Shown one piece after another: positions 35,263 to 47,030 of a DNA stretch of 64,000 bases; positions within the stretch are counted from its first letter, which is position 1; each line of letters opens with the position of its first letter. Under the pieces are notes generated by a model. The model was not told the origin of the DNA and ran no database searches. It worked only from the letters and a program-made list of their open reading frames with translations. Source of the DNA: Thuidium tamariscinum (taxonomy: Eukaryota > Streptophyta > Bryopsida > Hypnales > Thuidiaceae); NCBI GenBank assembly GCA_947034885.2, contig OX344757.2, forward strand, positions 5,270,001 through 5,334,000. The letters run 5' to 3'. The position numbers were made by a program, and so were the translations under genes.

Positions 35263-35766
35263 TATATAAATGAGCATGGTTCTTGGTACTCCGTATTTAA
35301 TTGCAAGGAAAATAAATTGGATCTCGTTGGTAGATGGTACAGTAGTCAAAAGAGAACTGGATTCTCCTTCCTTGGATGAAAAGACTACTTGACTATCTGA
35401 AGCTCAGTTGAGTTCAACGCCTGAGTGGGAAAGAACTGGGGCGACATACGAACACGAGTTTGGACTAAACTTTCTCCGGACTCGCAAGAAGACGAAATTT
35501 TGAACTCCAAGGATCACGGCACTTGTGGCGGTCGGGGAGTGGCTTCCAGACCTTTTTCCACACGCACCTGCACCTCACTTTTGCTGCTCACTCGTCGGCT
35601 GACTCGGACTTTCATTGAACCCGGTCATTACTCACAAGAATTACTGCGGGTGGTCCCTGCCTGCCTCGTTTCCTTGGCCACCCGCCTCATCAAAGTTTTC
35701 TGCATTTTTTCCTTCCAGTGCCCCCGCCTCCTGGAGAACGCGCTTCAGCAGTCATACCCCGAGATG
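35263..35766. other. GLP6 upstream region
   Basis: From about 35450 the DNA becomes GC-richer and carries the shared GLP upstream words (CTGGAGAACGCGCTTCAGCA at 35732-35751). The long open frames crossing it end at the TATA region and are not convincing genes. Confidence 0.5.
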
Positions 35767-35777
35767 TATATATATAT
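35767..35777 (+). promoter_or_regulatory. TATA box of GLP6
   Basis: TATATATATAT, about 205 bp before the ATG, followed by ACCCCACAACCCAAACAATT and GTAACAGCAGCACCC. This is the conserved start-site block. Confidence 0.7.
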
Positions 35778-35976
35778 GTGAACCCCACAACCCAAACAAT
35801 TGTAACAGCAGCACCCACTCCAGTATTTCACATGCAACCATCTCCAGGGTCACTACTAGATCTCTTGCAACAGACAGAGCTTGACGTTTTTGCAGCAAGG
35901 TAACCTCCAGAACTCATCGATCAGGAAATCAAATTCTTGCAACTAGTTAGAAGCGACTGAAATCGTTCTACTCGAC

Positions 35977-36642
35977 ATGGGTATCATGACCCGCAGAAGC
36001 TTGTGGGTGACCGTGGCCGTGTTGATGAGCGTGGCGCTGGTGCCCATGCTCGCCATGGCAGCGGACGAGGATCCACTCCAAGACTTCTGCGTCGCAGACT
36101 TGAAGAGCGGACTCACCATCAACGGACTCACCTGCAAGCCCGCCGATCAGGTCTCCGTGGACGATTTCACGTTCGCTGGCTTGACGAAACCAGGAAACAC
36201 CTACAACGCCAACAAGGCCGCAGTCACACCCGCCTCCGTGCTTCAGTTCCCCGGATTGAACACTTTGGGCATCTCCGCGGCCCGCATCGACTTCGCCAAG
36301 GGCGGCATCAACCCCCCGCACACGCACCCACGCGCCACCGAGATTCTCATCCTGGCCAAGGGCGAGCTGTATGTGGGCTTTGTGGACACCAACAACACCT
36401 TGTTCGCCGCCACAATCAAGGAAGGCGAGCTGTTCGTGTTCCCCAAGGGCCTGGTGCACTTCCAGCTGAACGTGGGCAAGGGTCCCGCGTTGGCGTTCGC
36501 CGCTTTGAGCAGCCAGAACCCCGGCGTGCAACAAATTGCCCCGGCTTTGTTCACTCCGGACATCAAGGACGAGGTGCTGGAGAAGGCATTCCGCATCAAC
36601 GAGTACACGGTGGACCAGATCCAGAAGCAGTTCCGCATGTAA
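35977..36642 (+). CDS. Germin-like protein, copy 6 (GLP6)
   Basis: This encodes a 221-residue germin-like cupin starting MGIMTRRSLWV. The signal peptide is 1-28, the disulfide pair C38 and C53, the ligands H115, H117, E122 and H161, and the sequon N139. It has GLTKPGNTYNANKAAVTPAS, like GLP8 and GLP9 but with Y76 and S86. LKSGLT replaces LKSGTT, and ATF becomes FAATIKEG. It is the only GLP in the 36643-41810 to 31930 interval and reads away from the inverted repeat. The first 5' untranslated bases (TCTACTCGACATG) match GLP1 and GLP8. A secreted Mn-cupin is inferred from the family. Confidence 0.95.
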   Translation: MGIMTRRSLWVTVAVLMSVALVPMLAMAADEDPLQDFCVADLKSGLTINGLTCKPADQVSVDDFTFAGLTKPGNTYNANKAAVTPASVLQFPGLNTLGISAARIDFAKGGINPPHTHPRATEILILAKGELYVGFVDTNNTLFAATIKEGELFVFPKGLVHFQLNVGKGPALAFAALSSQNPGVQQIAPALFTPDIKDEVLEKAFRINEYTVDQIQKQFRM

Positions 36643-39228
36643 ATCGATCGATTGATAGCTCATCCGATTTAGTTCTCAAAGTCTTTGGAAACATCGTGTA
36701 TAGCCATTGATACCATCACCATTCTTTTGAAAGCCAGGCAGGGTCCGATGATATTTGATTTGTTAGCTGAATGTAATTTGTCCAAAGGATCACTGGTCTA
36801 GGACCCAACAGTATGTGGGTCTTCCAGACCAGCTCTACACAGAATTCAATTATAAAAAGACAGGTTCCTAATTCTTCTTGATTTCAGAAACGGTGTATGG
36901 TACGTATGAGACAGTTTTGTGTGCTTGCAGTGCAACTATTACGTTCATAAATCAGAATTTTCAGTAAACCTGACTGCATTTTCAATTTAGTTTAGGAAAT
37001 AAACGTAGTCTGTGACGTTTGCAGAAGTCGGCAGAACGAATTTCTTGAGAGGTGTTTGTGTTCGTATCCAATACTTATAATTATGTTTATGATAGTTGTC
37101 AGCCTCATTAACTTTCAAGTACATACGCCATACGGTAGTTAACCCGCAAAGGACCAACGTGTTTACGGTCCCAAAATTGTTTCAAAATACTCACCATATA
37201 AGCAATAAGCAAGGTCAAAATTTTTGTCAAAATTTATTTTTTAACAATTTCAATTGTAGGATCTTTTGGTTAAATTGCTCAAGTACATTGTCCCAAAATT
37301 TCTGAATGAATATCTTCATCAACTGCAAGTTCAATATTTTAAATTTCAAAATGTAGGTTTTTTCAGTTCTTTCAAAAGACTATAAAGTTTCTTCTTTCAA
37401 CATTTTGAAAGAAAAATATGTATGTTTAATAACTTGTGTATTTTTGTCAATATGTTGGAAAATGGGTTAAAAACATAGTCAATTTTTTAAAAATTGTAAA
37501 GTAATTTAAAAAAATATTTTAACTGAATTAATGATAAAACTAATATGCTAATAACTTTTGGAAAAACTTGAGAATTGTTGATCCCCATCATGATAAAAAT
37601 GTTCTAATGAACAACTAATAATCTAGTATCTTTTGTATTTTTCTTAATTTGAAAATTTTCAAAATTGAGAGAAAAATCAAAAATGACTTTACATGTTTTT
37701 TCTATCTTCATTGCCTCCAAACTAAAACCCTTCATAACTTTTATATTGTTATTCAAAATTGCCATGGGCATGAAAGGGGATGCAGTGTGACCCTCACTGA
37801 AAAGGTACAAACCAACTTTCAAGAGACTTTGATAGGGCATACGAGCAAGTATAAATAAACAAGATTCTCTATGACAAGATTTGGGATGCTTTGGATTGAT
37901 TTATTCTCCATTTGTTCATTTATTTATAGTAAATTTCATTAAAATGATGCCATTTTGCAACCTTGATACTTTTTAATTTTTATGATTTTAATTGTACAAA
38001 CTAAAATCTATACCTATCCTAGATGATAAAAATCTATTTGAAATTTTGAGTCCTACATATCATTCATAGAATTTTAAGTTCAAACTATATAGTAAAAAAA
38101 ATGGGATATGGAATATTGCCATTTCAATGAAATTCTTTATAATTGTATGCAGTGGAACAACTTTGAAAGGGCTGAAATTTTTTCTAATGAAGGGACCAAC
38201 ATATGATTCATGACTTATTATGGTTTGTTTTGCAATGACCCCATGATTGTTGTTGACAAAAGTAGCCATTCCAAATATTAGAGAAAGTTTGGACTCTCTA
38301 GGAAGGATGTAACTTGACTTTGGCCAGTTGTGCAAATACATGAAATAAAAAAAATACATTATTATTTTTTTTAAAAGAAAAAGTTACCACTTGATATGGC
38401 ATCTTGTGTGATCATGTGATACATGAGTAATGAGTTTAAATTTGATTTTAATGTTTTGATTTCTTAAGTATTTTCTAATTTTCACTTTTGTTGTATTTGT
38501 ATCGTTAATCAAAGTCAATTACGTCCTTCTAGAAACTCCAGATTTTCTTTAATGTGAGGAAGAGAGGATGCAAGTCTTAGAATTTTGTGTCATGCCTGCC
38601 TGAATGCCTAGATTTTCAACAGGCCGATCATACAATTAGTTAATTGTTATTAATTTGACTTCAGATAATTGCTGTTGAAATTCAGTACCTCTGGGCTCTG
38701 GATCTCGGCCTCTTGGGGTGAGCTTCTTCAGCGACAATTTTAACCCTGAAATGTCTCAATCCTTTTTTGAATTTTTTCGCTTTTTCGCTTATAGCTTTGT
38801 ACAGATATATCATTTACCACAATTTAATGAATTTGGTCATTAAGGAATGTTGTCTTTTCTAGATTCAAGTGTTACATTTGATAAATGAGAAGTTAATTGG
38901 ATGAAATAGTGCCTTGAAGCCCTCTGTTCATCGTCCAGAATATGGACGTCGGAGCGCTTCAGAGTTAAAGCAGAGATCCCAAATATTAGGTATATTTGTA
39001 TGACGACTATATCCTGTAACTATCAAGAAAATAATATTCCACAGTGCCACTAAATGTAATTATCTGGTTGCACAGGGCAGCAAAGTGCACATTAGTCTGC
39101 TTCAACTTCAAAATTCAAGTGCATTATAAGGTTTCATAAACCTTCTCACTCCAGATGTTGGCATCTACTGCTAATAACAGTATTATAAATCATATGCTAA
39201 CCCGAACTCCCAAAGTAGTAGAGAAACT
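36643..39228. other. GLP6 3' flank, then AT-rich DNA
   Basis: The first 110 bp match the other GLP 3' flanks (ATCGATCGATTGATAGCTCA, then CTCAAAGTCTTTGGAAACAT). Beyond about 36760 no similarity, gene or element boundary is evident. Confidence 0.5.
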
Positions 39229-39230
39229 TA

Positions 39231-40454
39231 AGGTGGGTACACCTAAGTGCCACTTTTTGGTTATGTGCCTACTAAGTATTACTAGTCTGATCAAATTTTC
39301 GTATAGTCTTCTTGGCAAGTGAAAGCACGTTCCAATGCACCAAAAAACGTAGCATTTGGATACAATATCCCCTAAAGCCCTGAACCCTGTTTTTTGAGAT
39401 TATAAATTTTTTGGGCAGCTCACTACGGATGGAGTTTTTATTTTTTTTCTTTGAAAGTTTGATACAATGTGTGCCCGAGGAGTAGCTTTAAGGCCTGACA
39501 ATTTTCATAACTTTTGACTTCCCGGTTAAAAAGTTATAGCAGGATATGTTGTTTCCTTTACTCGGCGGGCAGCCCGGGCAGATGAAAAAACTTCTTCAAA
39601 AAAACTTTTTTCTTAAAAGTGAAATTTCAAATTGGTTCTTTAGGTTTATACAGACATGGGAAGCTTTGAATCAATCCATTCCGATCTATGAGTCAAAAGT
39701 TATGAAGATTTTGAGTTTGGGGTGGTTTGTGGCCAGTTACAGAATCTCTACAGTCCAAAAAAAGTTTGAAATTCTTCATTTAATTCAATTTTTCATATTT
39801 TTGGAAAAAAATAAAAATATAAGGTGTAGATTGTTTATTACAACACCTTAACCATTGGGATTGAAAATTTTCAATTCCATGAATAAAATGTTCTCAATTT
39901 AGTATTTTGGCTCATTTTTTACTTCTTTCTACTTACTTATTTTTTCCTATATGTTGTACAATTCCAAATGGTTTGAAATTTTTTGAGAATGTAGCCAACT
40001 TGCATTGAAGTATGAATTCAAAGAGTAACCACCATTTTGAAGTTTTTTTCACACAAATATGACCTTGTGAAGTGCAGCTGCCCGGATTTTCGCAGGGATA
40101 AAAAAACAATTTTTGTCAATTCAAATGCCTATATCTTGCAATCTACACGGTGGAAATTTCTGAAATTTTTTCCACATGTTTACAAACCACCTTACTACAA
40201 GATCCTACGGTTACATGAGTCAAAAATGTGTTTTAAAAAAACAATTTGCACTTGTATTAGAAATGACAGTTTTGGAGCATTTTTTGGTAAAAACATAGTC
40301 AGGGCTTTAGGGGATATGCAAAAGTAAGTCTGTTTTTAAAACCGCTCCAGCCAGATAGGTTAATAGGTACATAATGAAATTAAGAAATGTACAGCAATTA
40401 TAGGTGGCACTTTTAGGTGAGGACCGTGAGGTGCAATTTTAGGTGTACCCACCT
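39231..40454. mobile_element. TA-flanked MITE (AGGTGGGTACACC ends) carrying a nested element
   Basis: The ends are AGGTGGGTACACCTAA and TTAGGTGTACCCACCT, flanked by TA at 39229-39230 and 40455-40456. Removing the nested 945-bp element and one 4-bp duplication leaves about 275 bp, the size of the relative at 34990-35262. Confidence 0.75.
39369..40313. mobile_element. CCCCTAAAG-ended MITE nested in the TA-flanked MITE
   Basis: The ends are CCCCTAAAGCCCTGA and TCAGGGCTTTAGGGG, flanked on both sides by ATAT (39365-39368 and 40314-40317). The empty relative at 35111-35130 reads the complement of GGATACCGTATGC, so the insertion point is clear. The interior matches 6909-7864. The termini resemble those of the full piggyBac element, although the target here is ATAT and not TTAA. 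Confidence 0.75.
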
Positions 40455-40599
40455 TAGAGGTACTTCAAACCTGGGACTTTAAACTCTAGACTTTGGAGAT
40501 GGACACAGAGAGTAAGACTTTAATTACAGAACTTACACAAGCAACCTTAGCTTCCCAACAATTTGATGCAATCCTCATCAATCATCATAAATAGGAAGT

Positions 40600-41336
40600 G
40601 GGTGATTGCAAGAAACACCTGTACTATTTGTTGCGTTTTCATGATTTTTTTTGGAGTACTTTAAAATTAGATTTTTTTTTTAAGTTTGAAAATATGGCTT
40701 ATGTACATACCTTTAACAGTTTAACCTTTTAAATGAAGATATCTAGGAAGGAATTGCATAGAAAATTTTTATAAGTAGAAGAACTTGAAAAATGCCAAAC
40801 CTTAAGAAAATACATGCCTTCATGTTTTAATTAGAGAAAAATAGTAAAAACAAGTATATATTTACAAAAAAAATAAAAATGACCATCAACTTTATGGAGA
40901 TGGTCATTCACCAAAAAAATCCACCAAAATAATATTTTATATGTTTCAAAATACAAGTAGAAACTAGAAAGGGGCTCACTTTATAGACCTTCACATTACA
41001 TAAAATTAATTATTTTTAAAAATCCTTTCTTGGAGAGCTAAAAGTCTATTAGAAGACTATCTCATCCAAATTTCATCTCAAAATCATAAGAAAAAGATAC
41101 TCCATAATACTAAAAATTCCTAAACTACAAAGTGTGACATCTAATTGAGGTCTATTTTTGGATAGTAAATTATTTTTGAAAATTATGAAAAAATTAGGGA
41201 AGGTTTATGATAGTTATGAATATCTTCCTTACAAATCTTGAATCAATCAGACCCAAAATACAAAAGTTATAGCTAGAAAACAAATCAACATGTAACGTGT
41301 GACACAAAATAATACAAGTATTTCTTGCAATCACCC
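40600..41336. mobile_element. MITE of the GGGTGATTGCAAG family
   Basis: 737 bp. The ends are GGGTGATTGCAAGAAACAC and TTCTTGCAATCACCC, flanked by AAGT at 40596-40599 and 41337-41340. This is the cleanest example of the family in the window. Non-coding. Confidence 0.9.
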
Positions 41337-41810
41337 AAGTTTAAGTTACCAACTGAAAACATATATGAGATTGAAAGCTAATGCAATCATGTACAATTAA
41401 CTCGCCTTGTGCATAAGTCATGATCGAGCACTCATCTCTTTTGAAATTTTGTTGTCGACCAATATCTCTCAGACTTTTATTTCTCTCAAAGTATGTGATT
41501 TACAAAGATTTAAGCACAGGAGTAGAAACTGCGCTGAGGTTCATAACTTATTGATACTTCAACACTCTGCACACTGATTTCTGAATAATATGAGAACCTC
41601 TGTATGGACCTATACATCATGCATTATTCGATCAGTTAAATCGATGTTGTTCAACTATGGGTAGACCGAATATTATAGGGCATCACATTTGCCAAGCGCT
41701 CTCAGAGCAATACACAAAATCATGCTAAGCTAGAATATATCGGAAGTCATCGAACCCTATCTTGTTCCAACGAACGTTGATCTGGCTAGTAACTGGAGTC
41801 ATTGATCAAT
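41337..41810. other. 3' flank of GLP7
   Basis: Non-coding. Scattered words ('aacactctgcacactgatt', 'gaagtcatcgaaccctatct') resemble the other GLP 3' flanks but are much more diverged. Confidence 0.5.
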
Positions 41811-42479
41811 TTACGCCGGGCGGAACTGCGCCTGGATCAGGTCCACCGTCTTCCCGTCGATCCGGAACGCCTTCTCCAACACCTCGTCCTTGATGTCCGG
41901 AGTGAACAAAGCCGGGGCAATCTGCTGCACGCCAGGGTTCTGGCTGTTCAAAAAGGCGAAAGCCAGCGCGGAGTTTTTGCCCACATTCAGCTGGAAGTGC
42001 ACCAGCCCCCTGGGAATCACGAACAGCTCGCCTTCGTTGAGCGTGGTGGCAAACAAAATGTTGTTGGTGTCCACAAAGCCCACGTACAGCGTGCCCTTCA
42101 CCAGGAGCAGGATCTCGTTGGCGCGGGGGTGCGTGTGCGGCGGGTTGATGCCGCCCTTGGCGAAGTCGACGCGAGCACCGGAGATGCCCAAAGTGTTCAA
42201 CCCCGGGAACTGAAAGACGAAAGCGGGCGTGACCGCGGCCTTGTTGACGTTGTTGGTGTTTCCTGGGTTCTTCAAGCCAGCGAACTTGAAGTCGCCCGGG
42301 GAGACCTTATTGATAGGCTTGCAGGTGAGTCCATTGATGGTGATTCCGCTCTGCAAGTCCGCTACGCATGTGTCCTGAAGCGGATCCTCGTCCGCTGCCA
42401 TGGCGAGCATGGGCACTAGCGCCACGCTCAGGAATACGGCCACCGTCACCCACACGCTGCGTCGGGTCATGACACCCAT
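41811..42479 (-). CDS. Germin-like protein, copy 7 (GLP7), divergent
   Basis: This encodes a 222-residue germin-like cupin and is the most divergent copy. The frame is open 28 codons upstream, but MGVMTRRSVWV is the family start. The signal peptide is 1-28. It reads DPLQDTCVADLQ, and C38 and C53 are kept. The ligands H115, H117, E122 and H161 are intact. Differences cluster around the metal pocket and surface: HPRANEI for HPRATEI, LVKGTLYV for KGELYV, NNILF for NNTLF (sequon lost), FVIPRGLVHF, KNSALAFAFLNSQ and the C-terminus QAQFRPA. Its 3' and 5' flanks are also less alike. It is likely an older duplicate, possibly with shifted function. That is inferred from divergence only. Confidence 0.95.
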   Translation of the reverse strand: MGVMTRRSVWVTVAVFLSVALVPMLAMAADEDPLQDTCVADLQSGITINGLTCKPINKVSPGDFKFAGLKNPGNTNNVNKAAVTPAFVFQFPGLNTLGISGARVDFAKGGINPPHTHPRANEILLLVKGTLYVGFVDTNNILFATTLNEGELFVIPRGLVHFQLNVGKNSALAFAFLNSQNPGVQQIAPALFTPDIKDEVLEKAFRIDGKTVDLIQAQFRPA

Positions 42480-42618
42480 GTCGATCGATCTGTGCTGCGA
42501 GAAATTCGAGCCAGGGGAGTTCCGGAGTTCAGCTACAAGTCGATCGAGCTCTGTCAGTATCAAGAGAGTAATGTCAGCTGAGATGGTTGCTGCTGTTACA
42601 ATTGTCTGGGCTGTGGGT

Positions 42619-42627
42619 TTTTAAATA
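42619..42627 (-). promoter_or_regulatory. TATA-like box of GLP7
   Basis: TATTTAAAA on the minus strand, about 145 bp before the ATG, closer than in the other copies. It is followed by ACCCACAGCCCAGACAATTG and TAACAGCAGCAACC. The upstream GCGCGTTGTCGAAGAC (42640-42660) fits the shared element. Confidence 0.6.
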
Positions 42628-43413
42628 GATCTCGGGGTCGTGAAGCGCGTTGTCGAAGACTTCGGGTGACTGGGAAGGACGTAAATCTCGGAAGTGGATT
42701 ACTTTGGAGAAAGAAAACTGAATTCGGTACTACTGTGCAGTACTGTAGGAAGCAGAGCCCGGGTTTGTAGAGCGGAATCTCAGACGTGCGCCACATAATT
42801 GAGGTGCTTGCACTGCGATGTCAATGAAGCAAGATTGAAAAGCCACTGCCGTCACGGAATCGCCGTGATTAATATAATAGATTAATGGTCGTAGAAATCG
42901 TGTGATTATGGTAAAAGGAGACTCTTTGGACTGTTTCCTTCTCTTGCATTGTACTTAGACATGTATCAATTTGGAGGAAGGGATTTTTTTTCAAAAATCT
43001 TTGGACTTCGTCGACGTTGAAATGAAATGAACTCTGGCATGGAAAATATATATTTTGTCACTGTTGAAATGGATTTCCATGGCATAAACTTGCCAAATCG
43101 ATCAGAGTAACGAAAATCTGTGGACTTTTGTGAAACTGGTGTTCGATTTCCTCAGTTCGTTTTCGTAAGAGTTGAAGAAGGTTGGCCGATGGCCGGTTTG
43201 TCCACTTGGGGCACGACACAAAAGTCGGCACACCCGTAATACTGCAGTGAGTGAGAAGGTCCTCTTCACTTCATCATGAAATTAATCTTGAATCTCACTC
43301 AACTCTCAAATACCAATTTTTTTGCGAAACTAGAATGATTTGATCCCTTAAGGACTGGGGTACGTACACATAAGTCTTACTAACTGCAGAAATTGTCAAA
43401 ACTTGTCATTTTT
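42628..43413. other. GLP7 upstream region
   Basis: Promoter-distal DNA. It shares 'gtcgtagaaat' and 'gtgattatggtaaaaggag' type words with the GLP2 upstream region (11310-11350). No gene is seen. Confidence 0.5.
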
Positions 43414-43417
43414 TTAA

Positions 43418-44070
43418 CCGTAACGTACTGTCCATGGCCTTGCCTTTTGATCTTCTTGAAATTTGCTCTAAATTGAACAAAAAGTTAACATTTTCATGAG
43501 TTATATCAATTTTTGGAATTTGAAATATAGGATGTCAAAGTTCAAACTATCTGACATGTTACAAATGATAAAGGAAAGATTATTGTGATTTGAAGCCTTT
43601 GAATTCTCTTTTCATATATCAAATCTAAACTGAGGATAATCGAAAGATATGAATTTAAAGGGGATGACATGCATAACTCCAATCAATTTACTACTAAAAA
43701 TTGACAATCATAAGATATGAATTTAAAGGGCATGACATGCATAACCCCAATCAATTTACTATTCAAAATTGACAATCAAAAAATATGAATTTAAAGGGTA
43801 TGGCATATATATAACTCCAATCAATTTATTACTCAAAATCAACAATCAAAAGAAATGAATTTAAAGGGCATGACATACATAACTCCAATCAATTTACTAC
43901 TCAAAATCTATTTTAGAACATCTCAACTTTTTTAAATGAATTTTCAATAAGATTTTTCTTCCAGATCTAATCTAGTATAATTGAGGCTCATTTCTACAAA
44001 CCCTTGACACTAGAAAATCAAGATTTGCAATTGACTACCTTGCTAAAATCTTAAATAAAAAAATCATAAT
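43418..44070. mobile_element. Relic of the piggyBac-like MITE seen at 50457-51092
   Basis: TTAA at 43414-43417 is followed by sequence aligning with 50457 onward (CTTCTTGAAATTTG, ATTGAACAAAAAG). The unit that occurs once there is expanded to nearly four copies here. The right terminus is not resolved. Confidence 0.5.
43649..43912. repeat. Tandem repeat, unit about 70 bp, nearly four copies
   Basis: Each unit runs ATGAATTTAAAGGGCATGAC, then CATAACTCCAATCAATTTAC, then CTCAAAATTGACAATC. A single related unit is present at about 50728-50790. Confidence 0.85.
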
Positions 44071-47030
44071 TATTCATTTATGGCAAGTTTTGTTAAAATG
44101 GCAATTATTATGCAATTTTGAATTTTTTATAGTATAGCTTGGACTTTTTGAAATCTACACCTCTTTCTAAATGGTTTTGATTTTGATGCTGGACTTTTGA
44201 GCTCACATTACATAATGATTTATCTTGATTAAGAACCATTATTTTCTTCAAAGTTAAAAATTCAAATGCAAATCCTTTTCTTTTCCTTTTGACATCGTAA
44301 GAGAGGTGCAGTTACAGTGTTGAAGTAAAATGATAAAGTTATATCTTGACCATACACCCAATGTGAATAGTTTGTAATACTTCAAGTCTTCTTGCCATGA
44401 AATTTTTGTTCTACACATGGCATGTAATTTCAATTCATGGAAAATGCAAATCTAGAGATTTTGCGTTGTATTAGTTACATACTTGCCAACTTTTAGAAAT
44501 AAAGGAAGAATTCTCTACATAAAATCTAAAGTTGTCCACCTTATAGCCCCAAAAAATTTAGGTTGTAAAACAATTGATTTCAAGCACATGTTGATTGGAA
44601 AAAAAATATAACAAATGTAAGCAAATAAATCAAAGAACTAAATTCAGTGCCACTAATAAAAAGTTTTGGAAAATTACTCAAAAGAGAAAAGTGGGGAGGA
44701 AAGTTTGTATGTGTGGAAGATATATTTGAACAAAAAATACCAATTTTTTGCACAATGTCCACAATATCACCAGTATTACATTTGATTTTTACCTTATTTT
44801 TTTATTTTGAAATAAATTTTTAATCCAAGAGTAGATTTCAAATGTGAACATTCTAATACAATCATTTCTTAAAATTGTTACAATTTGATCAAAATGGACA
44901 TTATTTATATCTAAATTACATATTTTTAGAGAGGCAGTCTAGTAAAAGAGGAACTTTTATTTTCAAATTTTCAGATCTCTTTTTAGAACTTCTATCTAAT
45001 TTTTATGATTTCTATCTAGATCTATATAGAATACTGTGAAAACAACAAAATAAATCATTGTTTTTCAAATGCAATGGTTCTTACTTTGCACTAGCATTTG
45101 CATATATAAAGAACAAATTCAAAATAATCATAAAATAAAAATTCATTAAAAATTGCTAGTTATTGGTCCAAGGGGTGCACTCCCCGTTTCTTTGATGTCG
45201 ACGTGCAAATTAATGAAGGATAATTTTAATTGCCTTAGATCTAAATTTTATACAATTATTCAAAGTAAATGTGCATTCATATAATGGGCTTCTAGACTTT
45301 AGAAATAATGAAGGGTATACAAAAATACAAAATTTTATCAATTTCTTTTTTCTAAAGTAGCCCCGCCAAAATTCCCTTCTAAAAATTTGAACTTTTCGTA
45401 GTATACTTAGTATAGTATAAATTCATGAGTTGTACATTGAATTCACAAATGTGTAAGAATTTGTGGTTTACTAAGGGTTGACTAGAATCCCATGTGTTTG
45501 TTGTATAGGCAAATTTAAATTTGGATGAATGAACCCATAAATGAATGATATTCTCACTAGCCAAACACTTCCATTAGTTCAGTCAATGATTGAGTGGCAA
45601 GGTGAGTGGGCAATTGGGATTTAGTGAGGTTTCTTGAACGTTAAGGTTTTTGTTTACGGTAGCAGAGGTTTTTTGAATTTGCTTGAGAGATTTCAAGTTT
45701 GTGCTCGTATTTGCTTGAGAAATGTCAAATTCATATTCAAATTTGGTTTAGAATTTAGAAGGATCAGGAGAAGAATTCAGATGCTTACTATAACTATTTA
45801 TATATATGTCAATTGTTTGTATGAATTTTTACTATGTTGTATTTATAATGAACATAGGGTATACAAAATTTTAACTAAAAAATAGGGTATATGAAATAAA
45901 CACCCTTTAGAAATTTAGGTAAAGTAAGCCTTCCATAAATCTCAAAAAATCACCTACATAGCCCCTAAATAATAGGGGCTTGTTCACAAGTGATCAATGA
46001 ACTTTCCGAATACCGTACGTTGAGGGCAGATTCGTCACACCCTGGACAAAATCTTTTCTTTTTGCTTGGATTTCCCTTTCATTCTCTCTATTTAGAATTT
46101 TCAAGATTTGGTTCATTGTGATTGGGAATATTTTATTAATTGAAGCTATGGCCTTCTTGCTTTACCACATTGCAAGCTCTGCATGATGGAAGCTTTACAA
46201 AATCTTGTTTGATAAGGCTAAAATAAGGCAAGCTTTCCAAAATTTTACTCTACTCAGGCTTAATCAAGGCTTTGCTATTAGTTTTGAGTAATGAAGGCCA
46301 ATACAATCAATTCTCAATCTAATGTTAAGGCTTTACAATCAAGCCTTAAGGTTTTACAACATAATATATGGAATATTATTTTATATTATTTTATGATTAT
46401 TTGAAACACATCGGTAATATTATCTTTCAATTTTCATCAAAATCTTTTATAAGATTTCAATTTATTCTTGTTAATATTTTTTATACTATTCAAATATGTT
46501 ATACTATAATTTCTAAAAATTTCATTACATGCCATATTTATTTATTTTTGAATTAATATTTGACGAATCTAACCCGAGTGTAGGGTAGTGTACCGCCGAG
46601 TTATTGGCCAATTATTAGTAAATAAATTATATATTTTTTAAAGATTTTTATATTTTTTTAAAGATTTAAAATTATAATAACTCTTTGAAGAAAAATGTAG
46701 GAAAGTCATATCAAAATTAGCTCCAAAAATCTAAAATTTTCACCATATATGTATACAATTTTAGTTTGGATTCTCATTATATAAAAAACAATTTTTTATC
46801 TCTATATAATAAAAAATCAATGGACATAATTGATTATAAGTTTTTTTGTTCAAATTGTACTAATGTACATGATCCAACTAACATACAAATCTTTCAACAT
46901 TTCAAATTAGAACAAAAAATAGATTCAATAAACTTTATTTCATTAAGTGAACTCCAAAATGAAAAATAGATTCACCTTTATGGAAAGATTTCAAGTCACA
47001 GAAAAGGAGTTAGAGGTATCCAATAAAATA
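44071..47030. other. AT-rich intergenic DNA
   Basis: About 3 kb with no supported gene, RNA or element end. Short open frames (for example 45634-45885 and 46766-46969) are AT-driven and show no domain. Confidence 0.5.

Noticed and set aside
43649-43912. Possible CRISPR-like array
   Set aside because: The units are contiguous about 70-bp tandem copies without unique spacers, and the context is eukaryotic.
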